A stretch of 64,000 bases of DNA from Maridesulfovibrio frigidus DSM 17176 (GCF_000711735.1 NZ_JONL01000002.1:186001-250000), one strand, 5' to 3'; shown: positions 56,434 to 64,000, counted from the stretch's first letter. Notes: generated from the letters alone by a model not told the origin. Numbers and translations are program-made.

Positions 56434-56502
56434 ACCCTATCGACAGGGAGGAACTCTCTTTGTTGTGCTATCATAACTGATTATGTTAGCCTGCGTTCTA
56501 TA

Positions 56503-57348
56503 ATGAAGAAGAAAGTTTGCATATTACAGGCGAATTGCCAAGGTGAACCTATTGAGAATCTCTTGCGACTTAGTCGCGAGTTTTCGGAAACTTACGAAAT
56601 TCACCGTTTCACCAATTATATACGTGAAGTAATTCCTGATGAGCTATTAGCAAATTGTGATATTTTTATATACCAACACCTTGCAGAACCGTGGAAAGAA
56701 TTCTCTTCAGCGAACCTTTGTAGCAAGATGAAACAAGGCTGTAAAACCATCGCCTTTCCGAGCATGCTTTTCATTCACTACTGGCCACTCTGGTCAGGTA
56801 AAAAAGGATTCGATTACACTGATACATTCCTTGAATCTTTGATCGAAAGAGATCTCAGCGAATCACAGATTCTGCACCTTTTTATGAATGCCAAGCTCAC
56901 AAAAATTTATGATTTCGAATCCATTATTGCCAAATCTGAACAGATAGAAAGGGCCAAAGAAAGTTTATGCTCCGCCGGATATTTCGATTACATACTCGAT
57001 AACTATAAGCAAAAGAGATTGTTTAACACTATCAATCATCCCAGCGCGGAGCTGCTCAGCCGCACTGCAAATACAATTCTCTCAGAACTTAAGTGGCCCG
57101 AGGTAACCTGCGATCAAATTGAAACATTCCCTGAACCGTTCCCCGAATTCGAGCAGCCAATTCATCCACAAATAGCAGAATACTTAGGCTTAGAATTCGC
57201 AGGCCCGGAAACCCGCTACAACGTCTACGGGGCAAGCCTGACTTTCGAAGAATATGCCATCCGCTACATAAAATGCCGCCAGATGGGCATAAAAGATTTC
57301 ATAAGTTTCCTACACGCAACAGCTAAGAAGACAACTCCCCCCAGCTAA
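56503..57348 (+). CDS. WcbI-like polysaccharide acetyltransferase-type protein
   Basis: A 281-aa protein of the WcbI type, a family implicated in capsule or polysaccharide acetylation. The N-terminus KKKVCILQANCQGEPIENLL has the family N-C-Q motif with Cys12, and FIYQHL plus FPSMLFIHYWPLW follow. I use ATG 56503; upstream in-frame TTG codons are not supported by a ribosome site, and neither is ATG 56503. It is the only plus-strand gene here, set between minus-strand cobT and the Cys-rich gene, and bracketed by inverted repeats, which suggests acquisition by insertion. No other polysaccharide genes are near. Confidence 0.75.
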   Translation: MKKKVCILQANCQGEPIENLLRLSREFSETYEIHRFTNYIREVIPDELLANCDIFIYQHLAEPWKEFSSANLCSKMKQGCKTIAFPSMLFIHYWPLWSGKKGFDYTDTFLESLIERDLSESQILHLFMNAKLTKIYDFESIIAKSEQIERAKESLCSAGYFDYILDNYKQKRLFNTINHPSAELLSRTANTILSELKWPEVTCDQIETFPEPFPEFEQPIHPQIAEYLGLEFAGPETRYNVYGASLTFEEYAIRYIKCRQMGIKDFISFLHATAKKTTPPS

Positions 57349-57351
57349 GGC

Positions 57352-57447
57352 TTCCAAAGGGGATTATCTGTTGCACTCTCAATATCCGCAAGACTCGAGC
57401 AGAAACTCTCGCCTAACGGCTATAGGCTTTTGGTCCAGCTGAAAGCG
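57352..57447. repeat. Right inverted repeat of the WcbI-like gene, with an insert
   Basis: Segment B' TTCCAAAGGGGATTATC (57352-57368) starts 4 bp after the WcbI-like stop; segment A' CTTTTGGTCCAGCTGAAAGCG (57427-57447) follows after 58 bp. On the left the matching segments are separated by only one base, so the right copy carries an extra 57 bp. Confidence 0.85.
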
Positions 57448-57481
57448 AAATCACCCATTCTTTTCTTCCAAAACTATAAAA

Positions 57482-58090
57482 TTACTTCTGTGAAAGTTTA
57501 TTTATATCTGGAGGACCCATTACGATCATCTCAGCGAGTGTGAGATTTACTTTGGGCATAGTCCTTATTTTATTACCGAGCAAAGCCATTTCCAGACCAA
57601 CTAGATCTTTATAGAGCGGAGTTCTGTCTAATACAGGAACATTTTCCATTTCCGCAGTAATAGCCTGACATTTGAAACATCCGGGGAATGAGCGCTCCAG
57701 ACCATTAGGTTGACGCAAGGCATTAACTACCCCGTGCATCCGGCAGATCATTAGTCTATGCTTGTATGCTCCGCACAAACCTTCATCATTTAGCGGGCAC
57801 ATAATTTTTGGGCGCACTCCGTTTTCGAGCATTCCACGCGATGATCTGACATAGTCAGCGGCCCTTTGCACGTATTCGTTTCTTTTTTCTTCTGACAGCT
57901 TATTTAGCCCCTGCCACAAGTATAGCCACTCAACATATGTATGATGCTGAAAGTAACTGGTACAGCAGTTATCTTCGCAGTCAACGCAAGATAGACCTAT
58001 CTTTGCTGAAGTTTCGGCATAAACGTCCGCCATGCGTTCGTATAGGGAATCAAGTTTACGGAAAACGGCTTGTCTGGTCAGTTTTTTCAT
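57482..58090 (-). CDS. Cys-rich YkgJ-like protein of unknown function
   Basis: A 202-aa soluble protein with clustered cysteines: SCVDCEDNCCTSYF near residue 34, then CPLNDEGLCGAY and MICRMHG, and CFKCQA. The pattern resembles the YkgJ-like (CxxCxxxCC) zinc/iron-binding group but is not identical, and the metal and role are unknown. AAGGTTG lies upstream of ATG 58090. It is last of the minus-strand run pyrR-kinase-this gene, 24 bp after the kinase-like gene. Confidence 0.7.
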   Translation of the reverse strand: MKKLTRQAVFRKLDSLYERMADVYAETSAKIGLSCVDCEDNCCTSYFQHHTYVEWLYLWQGLNKLSEEKRNEYVQRAADYVRSSRGMLENGVRPKIMCPLNDEGLCGAYKHRLMICRMHGVVNALRQPNGLERSFPGCFKCQAITAEMENVPVLDRTPLYKDLVGLEMALLGNKIRTMPKVNLTLAEMIVMGPPDINKLSQK

Positions 58091-58114
58091 GAATTATTCA
58101 ACCTTTATATTCTT

Positions 58115-58651
58115 TTATTCTTGTATCGACTTAAGCCACTGTGCAATTTGCTCAGCGCATTCATCAGATGAAAATTTATCCGTATCAATTGTAAAATCGG
58201 CGTAGCGCTCATAGATAGGCACGCGTTCATTATAGAGGGCTTCAAGGGACTGCTCAGGATCTTTTGCAAGACCGCGTCCGTCCCCTTTTCCAACCCGCTC
58301 AAGGCAGGTTTCGCAATCTATACAAAGATAGATAACAGGTCCGAGCCTTTGTAAATTTTCCATTGCCCGTGCGCCATAAATAACGCTTCCGCCCGTAGAA
58401 ACAACCGTCCTGATAGCGCCGAGAGTAGATAATATTTCATCTTCTGTTTCACGGAACTTTTCCACTCCGAGATAATCTACTACATCTTGCAAAAGCCTGC
58501 CGTAGAAAGCTTCTATTACCAGATCGGTATCAAGGTTCCTCCAGCCCAGCTTCGCAGCTAAAAGGGGAGCGAGTGTTGATTTGCCTGCTCCGGCCATCCC
58601 GATAAGGCTGACTCCGCTGGCTTCGGAAAATTTCAAATCTCTATCACTCAT
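58115..58651 (-). CDS. Shikimate-kinase-like enzyme
   Basis: A 178-aa P-loop kinase of the shikimate kinase fold. The Walker A is GMAGAGKST at residues 18-26, Asp43 in DTDLVIE and Arg67 in KFRETED match substrate-binding positions, and GRGLAKDP is the lid. The usual shikimate motif GGG is TGGSV here (Gly87, Gly88, Ser89). This change occurs in a Desulfovibrio group that, from what I recall of published genetics, includes a homoserine kinase, so the substrate could be homoserine. Other aro or thr genes are not adjacent. Confidence 0.75.
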   Translation of the reverse strand: MSDRDLKFSEASGVSLIGMAGAGKSTLAPLLAAKLGWRNLDTDLVIEAFYGRLLQDVVDYLGVEKFRETEDEILSTLGAIRTVVSTGGSVIYGARAMENLQRLGPVIYLCIDCETCLERVGKGDGRGLAKDPEQSLEALYNERVPIYERYADFTIDTDKFSSDECAEQIAQWLKSIQE

Positions 58652-58735
58652 ATGAAACCAAACCTTTATAATTTAATATGGACTGTTAGCGAAAATTTTA
58701 TCCACAATCATAAACCAATTCAGTGCGTACAGCGC

Positions 58736-59281
58736 CTACTTTGTTTCAGGCAGGGTAAGGACAACCTTATCTTCGCCGTCGCGCTCTTTGACCAGCACAT
58801 TCACATGCTGATCGCCACCGGTTCTGACTTCTTTACCTATGTAATCTGCTCGTATAGGAAGCTCACGATGTCCGCGATCAACCAAGACTAGAAGCTCAAC
58901 TCTGCGTGGCCTTCCGAAATCCAGAACAGCCTCAAGTGCAGCACGAACAGTCCTTCCCGAAAAGAGAACATCATCAACCAGAATAATTGATGAAGACTCA
59001 ATATCAAAAGGAATCTCGGTGCAATTAATGGATGGCTGACGGCTTAAATTTGTCCAATCATCACGATAAAGATTGATATCCAGCTTCCCAAGAGGTATTT
59101 TCCTACCAAGGCGGTCGTCTAACAAATCTTTTAATCTCTGGGCCAGATCCGCTCCACGGCGCTGAATGCCGATTATAGCCAAATTCTCGTTGTCGCCGCG
59201 ACGCTCCATTACCTCTGAAACAAGTCTCTCCAGAGTTCGAGCCATCGCTTTTTCTGAAAGTATAATTTTTTGATTCTGCAT
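58736..59281 (-). CDS. pyrR: PyrR, pyrimidine regulator/uracil phosphoribosyltransferase
   Basis: A 181-aa PRT-fold protein. The PRPP motif is SIILVDDVLFSGRTVRAAL near residue 97, and the N-terminus has IGIQRRGADLAQRL and LDINLYRDDW, as in PyrR. In Bacillus PyrR binds pyr mRNA and attenuates transcription, and has weak UPRTase activity; whether the RNA role exists here is unknown. AAAGGAAG precedes ATG 59281. It is divergent from the P-type ATPase. Confidence 0.9.
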   Translation of the reverse strand: MQNQKIILSEKAMARTLERLVSEVMERRGDNENLAIIGIQRRGADLAQRLKDLLDDRLGRKIPLGKLDINLYRDDWTNLSRQPSINCTEIPFDIESSSIILVDDVLFSGRTVRAALEAVLDFGRPRRVELLVLVDRGHRELPIRADYIGKEVRTGGDQHVNVLVKERDGEDKVVLTLPETK

Positions 59282-59420
59282 ATTAATCTTCCTTTAAAGA
59301 AGCTCTAGTATTTAAATAAAGTCTGTTTAATCTTTTAATTAGTATCCCTTTCGGGAATAGCTATAAAAAATGTAACGGGGCAATGCAATCCCTGAGCGCG
59401 CCCTAATCAGGATATATATT

Positions 59421-61907
59421 ATGAATGCTCTTTTTGAAATCAAAGGAATGACCTGTTCAGCATGTTCAACACGCCTTGAACGGGTCATCGGTAACATGGA
59501 TGGAGTTAACCACGCCAGCGTTAATCTGGCTACTGAATCCTTAGCTGTAAAATTTGACGAGCAGATAACGTCCACCAAAAAAGTCATGGAATCCGTTGAA
59601 ATGGCAGGTTTTGAAGCCACCGAAAAGATTGAAGGAACCGAAGTTCTGCTCCCAATATCCGGCATGACCTGTTCAGCGTGCTCTTCAAGGCTTGAGCGCG
59701 TTTTAAATGTGACTGACGGAATCATTGAAGCGGCGGTAAACCTACCCGGTGAGTCTGCTACAATAAAATTTAACTCCGCTATAATTTCACTTCGTAATAT
59801 CAGACAAACAATCTCAGATATTGGCTTTGAGGCTGGGAAAGTTGAAGAGACAAAAGATGCACACAAAAATTTCGACGCTAGGCGCAAGCAAAACGAAGCA
59901 AAACTGGCTTTAATGAAACAGCGGTTGATCAATGCGCTGGCGTTTACCATCCCACTGCTCATAATCACCATGGGCCATATGGTGGGCATGCCGCTACCTG
60001 AGATGATCAATCCGCACTACTCACCGCTTGGTTTTGCTCTTATTCAATTGTTTCTAACCCTGCCTGTCATGTGGTTCGGTAAAGATTTTTACATCCACGG
60101 GTTCCCTACTCTTATGCGCGGCGCACCGAATATGGATTCTCTGATCGCTGTGGGAACATCTGCGGCTTTCGTTTATTCACTTTGGAACCTTATTGAAATC
60201 GCCATGGGTATTGATCCTCAAATGAAGGCCATGGACCTTTATTTTGAATCAGCTGCTACTATCATCGCGCTTATTTCTCTTGGAAAATTTCAGGAAGGAC
60301 GTGCTAAATCGCGAACATCCGAAGCCATTGAAAAACTTATGGATCTGACTCCGGCAAAAGCCATCTTGCTGGAAAACGGAGAACATATTGTAACTCCCAT
60401 CGAAGAAATCGGCCCCGGCGATAATATTTTAATCCGCCCCGGCGACAGAGTCGGTGCTGACGGAGCCGTTTACGAAGGACATTCCGAGATTGATGAGTCA
60501 ATGCTTACAGGCGAAAGTATGCCAGTCTCCAAGACAATCGGCGATGATGTTGCAGGTGGTACAGTTAATACTGGTGGAGGCGCGCTCAAAGTTCGCATTA
60601 AAAATGTCGGAGAAAACACGGTTCTTTCACGCATCATCAAGTTGGTGCAGGAAGCACAAGGATCAAAAGCTCCGATATCCAGCTTAGCTGACACTGTGAG
60701 CTTTTACTTTGTGCCTACGGTTATGGCTATTGCCGTTATTTCAGGACTTTGCTGGTACGGATTCAGCGACGAGCCATTCTCCTTTGCCCTGCGTATTTTC
60801 ATCAGCGTAATGGTTATTGCCTGCCCTTGCGCCATGGGACTTGCAACGCCGACAGCCATAATGGTCGGAACTGGGCGCGGAGCACAGCTAGGCGTCCTTG
60901 TTAAATCAGGTGAAGCTCTTGAGACTGCTGGCAAAATAGACACTATGATCTTCGATAAGACAGGCACTCTGACCTACGGACAGCCTGAGCTTGCAGACAC
61001 TTTCATCATAGAAGGAAATGATGCGGATGAAGTTCTAGCCCTCGCCGCATCTGCGGAACAGCAATCGGAACATCCTCTGGCAAAAGCGGTTCTCCGCGGA
61101 GCCGAAGACGCGAAGTTAACGCTGCCAGAAACAACTTCATTCAATGCGGTGGCGGGTCTAGGCATTGCCACCAAGACGGGTGGATATTCCATGTTGCTTG
61201 GTAATCAGGAATATTTAAATCGAAATTTTGTCGGAGATCTTAACAATAAAGATGCGCAAGCTGCCGCTACTCGTTTTGAAGAGGCAGGACAAAGCCCGCT
61301 TTATATCGCCAAGAACGGTAAGTTGATCGGAATTCTGGCTATTGCGGATAAAATTAAAGAAGAAGCGCCTGCTACAATTAAAAAGCTGCACGCGCTTGGC
61401 GTGAAAACAATTATGCTGACAGGAGATAATGAAAAAGTTGCTCGAACTATTGCGAACAGCGCAGGGATTGATGAAGTCGTCGCGCAAGTTATGCCGGATC
61501 GTAAAGCTGAAGTAGTTAACAAAGAAAAAGGTTTAGGGCGTAGAGTTGCTATGATCGGGGATGGGATTAATGATGCCCCGGCTCTTGCCTCGGCTGATTT
61601 AGGAATAGCCATGGGAACGGGGATAGACGTTGCCATCGAGTCCGGTGATGTGGTGCTTATGAAAGGGGATTTAACGGGAGTGCTAACTGCTATCTCGCTC
61701 AGCCGGGCTACGGTTCGCAACATTAAACAGAATCTATTCTGGGCATTCGCATTCAACGTACTGGGAATTCCTGTTGCCGCCGGAGTCCTTTATATATTCG
61801 GAGGCCCGACTCTTTCCCCCATGTTTGCGGCAGCGGCAATGTCACTAAGCTCAGTCACCGTGGTAACAAACGCATTGCGGCTTAAGTTTTTCTCAATCGA
61901 AGATTAG
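59421..61907 (+). CDS. copA: Copper-type P1B ATPase (CopA-like)
   Basis: An 828-aa metal-exporting ATPase. Two N-terminal HMA domains each have the motif MTCSACSxRLER (about residues 10 and 80). A CPC ion site (IACPCAMGLATPTA) in the membrane, DKTGTLT phosphorylation motif, and GDGINDAPALA and MLTGDN are all present, with about eight membrane segments. This set is typical of Cu(I) exporters. The upstream region has no recognised CueR-like dyad. A terminator follows. Confidence 0.93.
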   Translation: MNALFEIKGMTCSACSTRLERVIGNMDGVNHASVNLATESLAVKFDEQITSTKKVMESVEMAGFEATEKIEGTEVLLPISGMTCSACSSRLERVLNVTDGIIEAAVNLPGESATIKFNSAIISLRNIRQTISDIGFEAGKVEETKDAHKNFDARRKQNEAKLALMKQRLINALAFTIPLLIITMGHMVGMPLPEMINPHYSPLGFALIQLFLTLPVMWFGKDFYIHGFPTLMRGAPNMDSLIAVGTSAAFVYSLWNLIEIAMGIDPQMKAMDLYFESAATIIALISLGKFQEGRAKSRTSEAIEKLMDLTPAKAILLENGEHIVTPIEEIGPGDNILIRPGDRVGADGAVYEGHSEIDESMLTGESMPVSKTIGDDVAGGTVNTGGGALKVRIKNVGENTVLSRIIKLVQEAQGSKAPISSLADTVSFYFVPTVMAIAVISGLCWYGFSDEPFSFALRIFISVMVIACPCAMGLATPTAIMVGTGRGAQLGVLVKSGEALETAGKIDTMIFDKTGTLTYGQPELADTFIIEGNDADEVLALAASAEQQSEHPLAKAVLRGAEDAKLTLPETTSFNAVAGLGIATKTGGYSMLLGNQEYLNRNFVGDLNNKDAQAAATRFEEAGQSPLYIAKNGKLIGILAIADKIKEEAPATIKKLHALGVKTIMLTGDNEKVARTIANSAGIDEVVAQVMPDRKAEVVNKEKGLGRRVAMIGDGINDAPALASADLGIAMGTGIDVAIESGDVVLMKGDLTGVLTAISLSRATVRNIKQNLFWAFAFNVLGIPVAAGVLYIFGGPTLSPMFAAAAMSLSSVTVVTNALRLKFFSIED

Positions 61908-61923
61908 CCCATAAAATCCATAA

Positions 61924-61955
61924 AAAAAAGGCCGCCTAAAGTTAGGCAGCCTTTA
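61924..61955. terminator. Terminator between the ATPase and the TetR gene
   Basis: GGCCGCCTAA (61930-61939) pairs with TTAGGCAGCC (61942-61951) except for one C-A mismatch, with A-run before and T-run after, serving both convergent genes. Confidence 0.8.
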
Positions 61956-61975
61956 AAATTAATCTGCTGTAAATA

Positions 61976-62530
61976 CTATTTGAGAAGACTGCGACGGCAG
62001 AATTCAATAGCTTCAGTGCGGACATCTGTTTCGTTAGGCCAGTACAAATGTAATCTGGTCAAACCAAAAATAATTGTCATCACTACTGTTGCATTTTCTT
62101 CTATTGGAACGTCTTTTACTTTTCCGCTCTTAATTCCGAGCTTCATGCAATCCTGTAGAATCAATTCAAGATTCTTAAGGAAAATAGCCATAAGTCGCTT
62201 TGAAGAATCGAGCAATCCATAAGTGGAAAGCATGATCTTAACCTCAACTTCATTGGCTTCAACAAAGGTAAAATACTCTTCCATTATCATTTCCAGAGAA
62301 CATTGATCTTTATCAAGTTTCTGGCGAATACTCTCAATATAATTAGCGAACTGCTCTTCAAGTGCTGCAAGAATATGAAGAAGAATATCTTCCTTACTTT
62401 CAAAATGCCTATATATAGTTCCTTCAGAAATATTGGCAGTCTTCGCTAAATTCGAGGTTGTGGCTCTATGGAAACCCACCTGAGAGATCATTTCCTTGGC
62501 TGTTGCCAAGATGATATCTTTGGTTTTCAT
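61976..62530 (-). CDS. TetR-family transcription regulator
   Basis: A 184-aa repressor-type protein. The N-terminal helix-turn-helix is ILATAKEMISQVGFHRATTSNLAKTANISEGTIYRHFESKEDIL; the rest is an all-helical ligand domain. The effector is unknown. GGAG precedes ATG 62530, and a perfect palindrome 14-33 bp upstream is a probable self-operator. It is divergent from the HesB-like selenoprotein gene, which it may also control. Confidence 0.9.
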   Translation of the reverse strand: MKTKDIILATAKEMISQVGFHRATTSNLAKTANISEGTIYRHFESKEDILLHILAALEEQFANYIESIRQKLDKDQCSLEMIMEEYFTFVEANEVEVKIMLSTYGLLDSSKRLMAIFLKNLELILQDCMKLGIKSGKVKDVPIEENATVVMTIIFGLTRLHLYWPNETDVRTEAIEFCRRSLLK

Positions 62531-62544
62531 TTGCTGACTCCAGA

Positions 62545-62563
62545 TAAACGCCAGAGGCGTTTA
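62545..62563. promoter_or_regulatory. Palindrome next to the tetR start
   Basis: TAAACGCC-AGA-GGCGTTTA is a perfect 8-bp inverted repeat at 62545-62563, just upstream of the TetR ribosome site. A second dyad, TTAGTTAA (62561-62568) and TTAACTAA (62585-62592), overlaps it. Candidate TetR operator. Confidence 0.65.
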
Positions 62564-62666
62564 GTTAATCTTGTTGAAATATCTTTAACTAATGCGTTAT
62601 AATTGATAACACTTAATAACAGCGTAATTCCTACCTTAAGCGGCTGTTAAGGTCAACACAGTGCAT

Positions 62667-62695
62667 TTGACAAAACTCGATAGAAAACTTATTTT
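62667..62695 (+). promoter_or_regulatory. Probable promoter of the HesB-like gene
   Basis: TTGACA (62667-62672), a 17-bp spacer and TATTTT (62690-62695), about 30 bp before the start codon. Confidence 0.55.
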
Positions 62696-62725
62696 TGGAT
62701 AGACATGTCCTATAAGGAGGGAATA

Positions 62726-63037
62726 ATGGTTGAAATTACAGAAGCTGCTAGCAAGCAGTTAGAAAGCTACTTTGCAGATAAAGACAAAACCCCTATACGC
62801 ATCTATCTTGCGACCGGTGGCTGAGCAGGCCCCCGATTGGCATTGGCTCTGGATGAGCCAAAAGATAATGACGAAAATATAGATGCTGCAGGTTTTACGT
62901 TTCTTATAGACAAAGAACTGAATGGACAGGGAAGCCCTTTTAAAGTTGACCTAAGCTATAGCGGATTTGTTATCACATCCGATATGGATATGGGCGGCGG
63001 CGGAGAATGCGGATCCTGCTCAGGAAGCTGCGGCTAA
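62726..63037 (+). CDS. HesB/IscA-like selenoprotein
   Basis: A 103-aa protein read through an in-frame UGA at 62822-62824 (codon 33). AAGGAGGG precedes ATG 62726 at ideal spacing, and the UGA frame is the same from ATG to TAA at 63037. Selenocysteine falls in ATGGUAGPRLAL, at the site of the first conserved Cys of IscA/HesB; the C-terminus has CGSCSGSCG, giving three further Cys residues. HesB-like selenoproteins are known in Deltaproteobacteria; their role is unproven but relates by family to Fe-S cluster or redox chemistry. It is divergent from the TetR gene. Without recoding the first 32 codons look like a truncated peptide. Confidence 0.93.
62822..62861 (+). promoter_or_regulatory. Bacterial SECIS element in the HesB-like gene
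   Basis: UGA (62822-62824) is followed after 18 nt by a perfect 7-bp stem, TTGGCTC (62843-62849) with GAGCCAA (62855-62861), around the loop TGGAT. The UGA-to-loop distance is 25 nt and the loop has G at position 2, within the known rules for bacterial SECIS elements. Confidence 0.85.
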
Positions 63038-63077
63038 CCAGTCGTCACAGAATGTTTCCGGGGTCATAGACCCAAAT

Positions 63078-63111
63078 AAAAAAGGCCGTTTCTTAAATGA
63101 AACGGCCTTTT
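63078..63111. terminator. Terminator after the HesB-like gene
   Basis: AAAGGCCGTTTC (63081-63092) pairs perfectly with GAAACGGCCTTT (63099-63110) around TTAAAT; flanking A- and T-runs make it work on both strands. Confidence 0.92.
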
Positions 63112-63139
63112 CTGTGTCATATGAATAAATAAGATAAAA

Positions 63140-63796
63140 TTAAACTTTCCACTCGCTCATAAAATCAGAAGGCCCGACAACTTTGTGTCCGCGTTCTTTT
63201 AAAGCGCTAATGACTGGCGCAGGATCTTCAGTATCGATGCGTACAACTACCATTCTGCGACTTTTATGATAAAAAAGACCAGTACTGATAATGCTGTATT
63301 TCATATTTGAAATAATTCCAGCAAGTTCATAAAGAACCCCTGTGCGCTCTTCAGCTTCGACAACTATCCGCGATCCACCGTGCTTAAGACCCATTTCTTC
63401 TACAAGAACTTCAAGCATCTTATTACGATTGATATAGCCGATTAGTTTTTCGTCTTCATCGACTACAGCTAGGCCGGAAAGATTCATCTCAAACATCAGA
63501 TCTGCAGCAGCTTCTATATCTGTCTCAGGAGGAATTGTTGTTATAGTTTTACGAACCACATCTTTAACTGTGATTTTATCAAGTAAATAGTTCAGTTCGT
63601 GCTTCTCGAGAGAAGTAATAATTGAAGGCAAAGCTGCTCGGACATCCTCTTTGGTGACATAACCGACAAGGTCTTCACCATCTTTGACAAGAAGCATCCA
63701 CAACTGATTATCTTCTAGAAGTTTGTCCGCATCCTTCACTAAAGTTTCAGGAGTTACCGTAACAAAATCCTTAAGCATTTTCAGTCCTACATACAT
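63140..63796 (-). CDS. CBS-pair and ACT domain protein
   Basis: A 218-aa soluble protein with two CBS domains (about 15-60 and 78-133; TPETLVKDADKLL, VGYVTKEDV, then TIPPETDIEAAADLMFEMNLSGLAVVDEDEKLIGYINR) and a C-terminal ACT domain (from about 143; VVEAEERTGVLYELAGIISN). Such fusions bind nucleotides and amino acids as sensors. GGAGG lies 9 bases before ATG 63796; the ATG at 63778 is an alternative. Its target is unknown. About 200 bp of unassigned sequence follow to the window end. Confidence 0.85.
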   Translation of the reverse strand: MYVGLKMLKDFVTVTPETLVKDADKLLEDNQLWMLLVKDGEDLVGYVTKEDVRAALPSIITSLEKHELNYLLDKITVKDVVRKTITTIPPETDIEAAADLMFEMNLSGLAVVDEDEKLIGYINRNKMLEVLVEEMGLKHGGSRIVVEAEERTGVLYELAGIISNMKYSIISTGLFYHKSRRMVVVRIDTEDPAPVISALKERGHKVVGPSDFMSEWKV

Positions 63797-64000
63797 CTAT
63801 AAGTCCTCCAGAGTCCGGGAAGCCCGGCTTCGTAAAAAAATTTATGGCTCAAGTTTTGTGCTGCACTAATGCTCGATAAAACACTACTACCACTTACGCA
63901 AGGGTTATGACAGGAAGTATCTTGCCCCTGATACTTTTTTGAGGTAGTCCAAATTTATGCATGAAATGTCAATAGCTCAAAGCATACTTGCCATAGTGGA

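Noticed and set aside
56343-56502. Possible cobalamin riboswitch ahead of cobT
   Set aside because: No B12-box-like block is recognised; the region contains the inverted repeat instead.
56395-57447. Classical insertion sequence around the WcbI-like gene
   Set aside because: No transposase and no clear target-site duplication flank the inverted repeats, so I do not call it an IS.
62837-63037. 66-codon frame starting inside the HesB-like gene
   Set aside because: It is the part downstream of the UGA; the ribosome site, frame continuity and SECIS hairpin show it belongs to the 103-aa selenoprotein.
1-64000. tRNA, rRNA or CRISPR elements
   Set aside because: I looked for T-loop-like motifs and regularly spaced repeats and found none; I cannot run a covariance search, so a degenerate tRNA could be missed.

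Overview
The window is a contiguous chromosomal stretch of an anaerobic, Gram-negative, sulfate-reducer-like bacterium, most probably a marine Desulfovibrionaceae (Desulfovibrio/Maridesulfovibrio type). This rests on gene content and order, not on a database search: a dcw cluster ending in ftsZ followed by a radical SAM gene, a selenocysteine-containing SelD and a selenocysteine HesB-like protein, a TAXI-type TRAP transporter, glycine betaine uptake, and the long run rpmF-plsX-fabH-fabG-acpP-fabF-glyA-ribD-ribE-ribBA-ribH-nusB-leuS-lptE-holA. No rRNA, tRNA, CRISPR array, phage or transposase gene was seen.

Region by region. 1-10318: peptidoglycan and division genes mraY (5' cut by the window edge), murD, ftsW, murG, murC, murB, ftsQ, ftsA, ftsZ, mostly overlapping by a few bases, then a radical SAM protein to 12072. 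12100-17000: a Zra-like envelope stress locus (ZraP-like periplasmic protein, a DUF4405-type membrane protein with a duplicated soluble repeat, a sensor kinase and a sigma-54-dependent response regulator), preceded by a clear -24/-12 promoter and two palindromes 21 bp apart. 17000-20600: proV-proW-proX glycine betaine uptake behind a repeat-rich AT-rich leader. 20600-25200: a small unknown gene, an HDOD protein, an Nfu-type Fe-S protein, gltX and a solute-binding protein. 25400-31600: gamma-glutamyltransferase-like enzyme, a small unknown protein, a TRAP-TAXI binding protein and fused permease, and a SpoIIAA-like protein. 31600-47900: rpmB, opposite the fatty acid, glycine, riboflavin and translation run. 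48200-54100: radC, acylphosphatase, lon, an FmdB-type zinc ribbon, hemC, a helix-hairpin-helix protein and a 72-residue unknown. 54189-59281 (minus strand): pyrR, a shikimate-kinase-like gene, a Cys-rich protein, cobT and selD, interrupted on the plus strand by a WcbI-like gene bracketed by inverted repeats. 59421-63796: a copper-type P-type ATPase, a TetR regulator divergent from the HesB-like selenoprotein, and a CBS-ACT protein.

Two real genes are broken by an in-frame UGA read as selenocysteine: selD (UGA at 55190-55188) and the HesB-like gene (UGA at 62822-62824). Each has a hairpin at the distance expected of a bacterial SECIS element. A conventional gene caller would truncate both. rpmF (59 codons) is another real gene easily lost to a length cut-off.

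The least ordinary features are the two selenoproteins, the WcbI-like gene between inverted repeats, the Zra-like promoter architecture with its extra DUF4405 gene, the repeat arrays ahead of proV and the TAXI gene, and several perfect long hairpins. I see no wholly new multi-gene system; the strongest leads are listed as findings.
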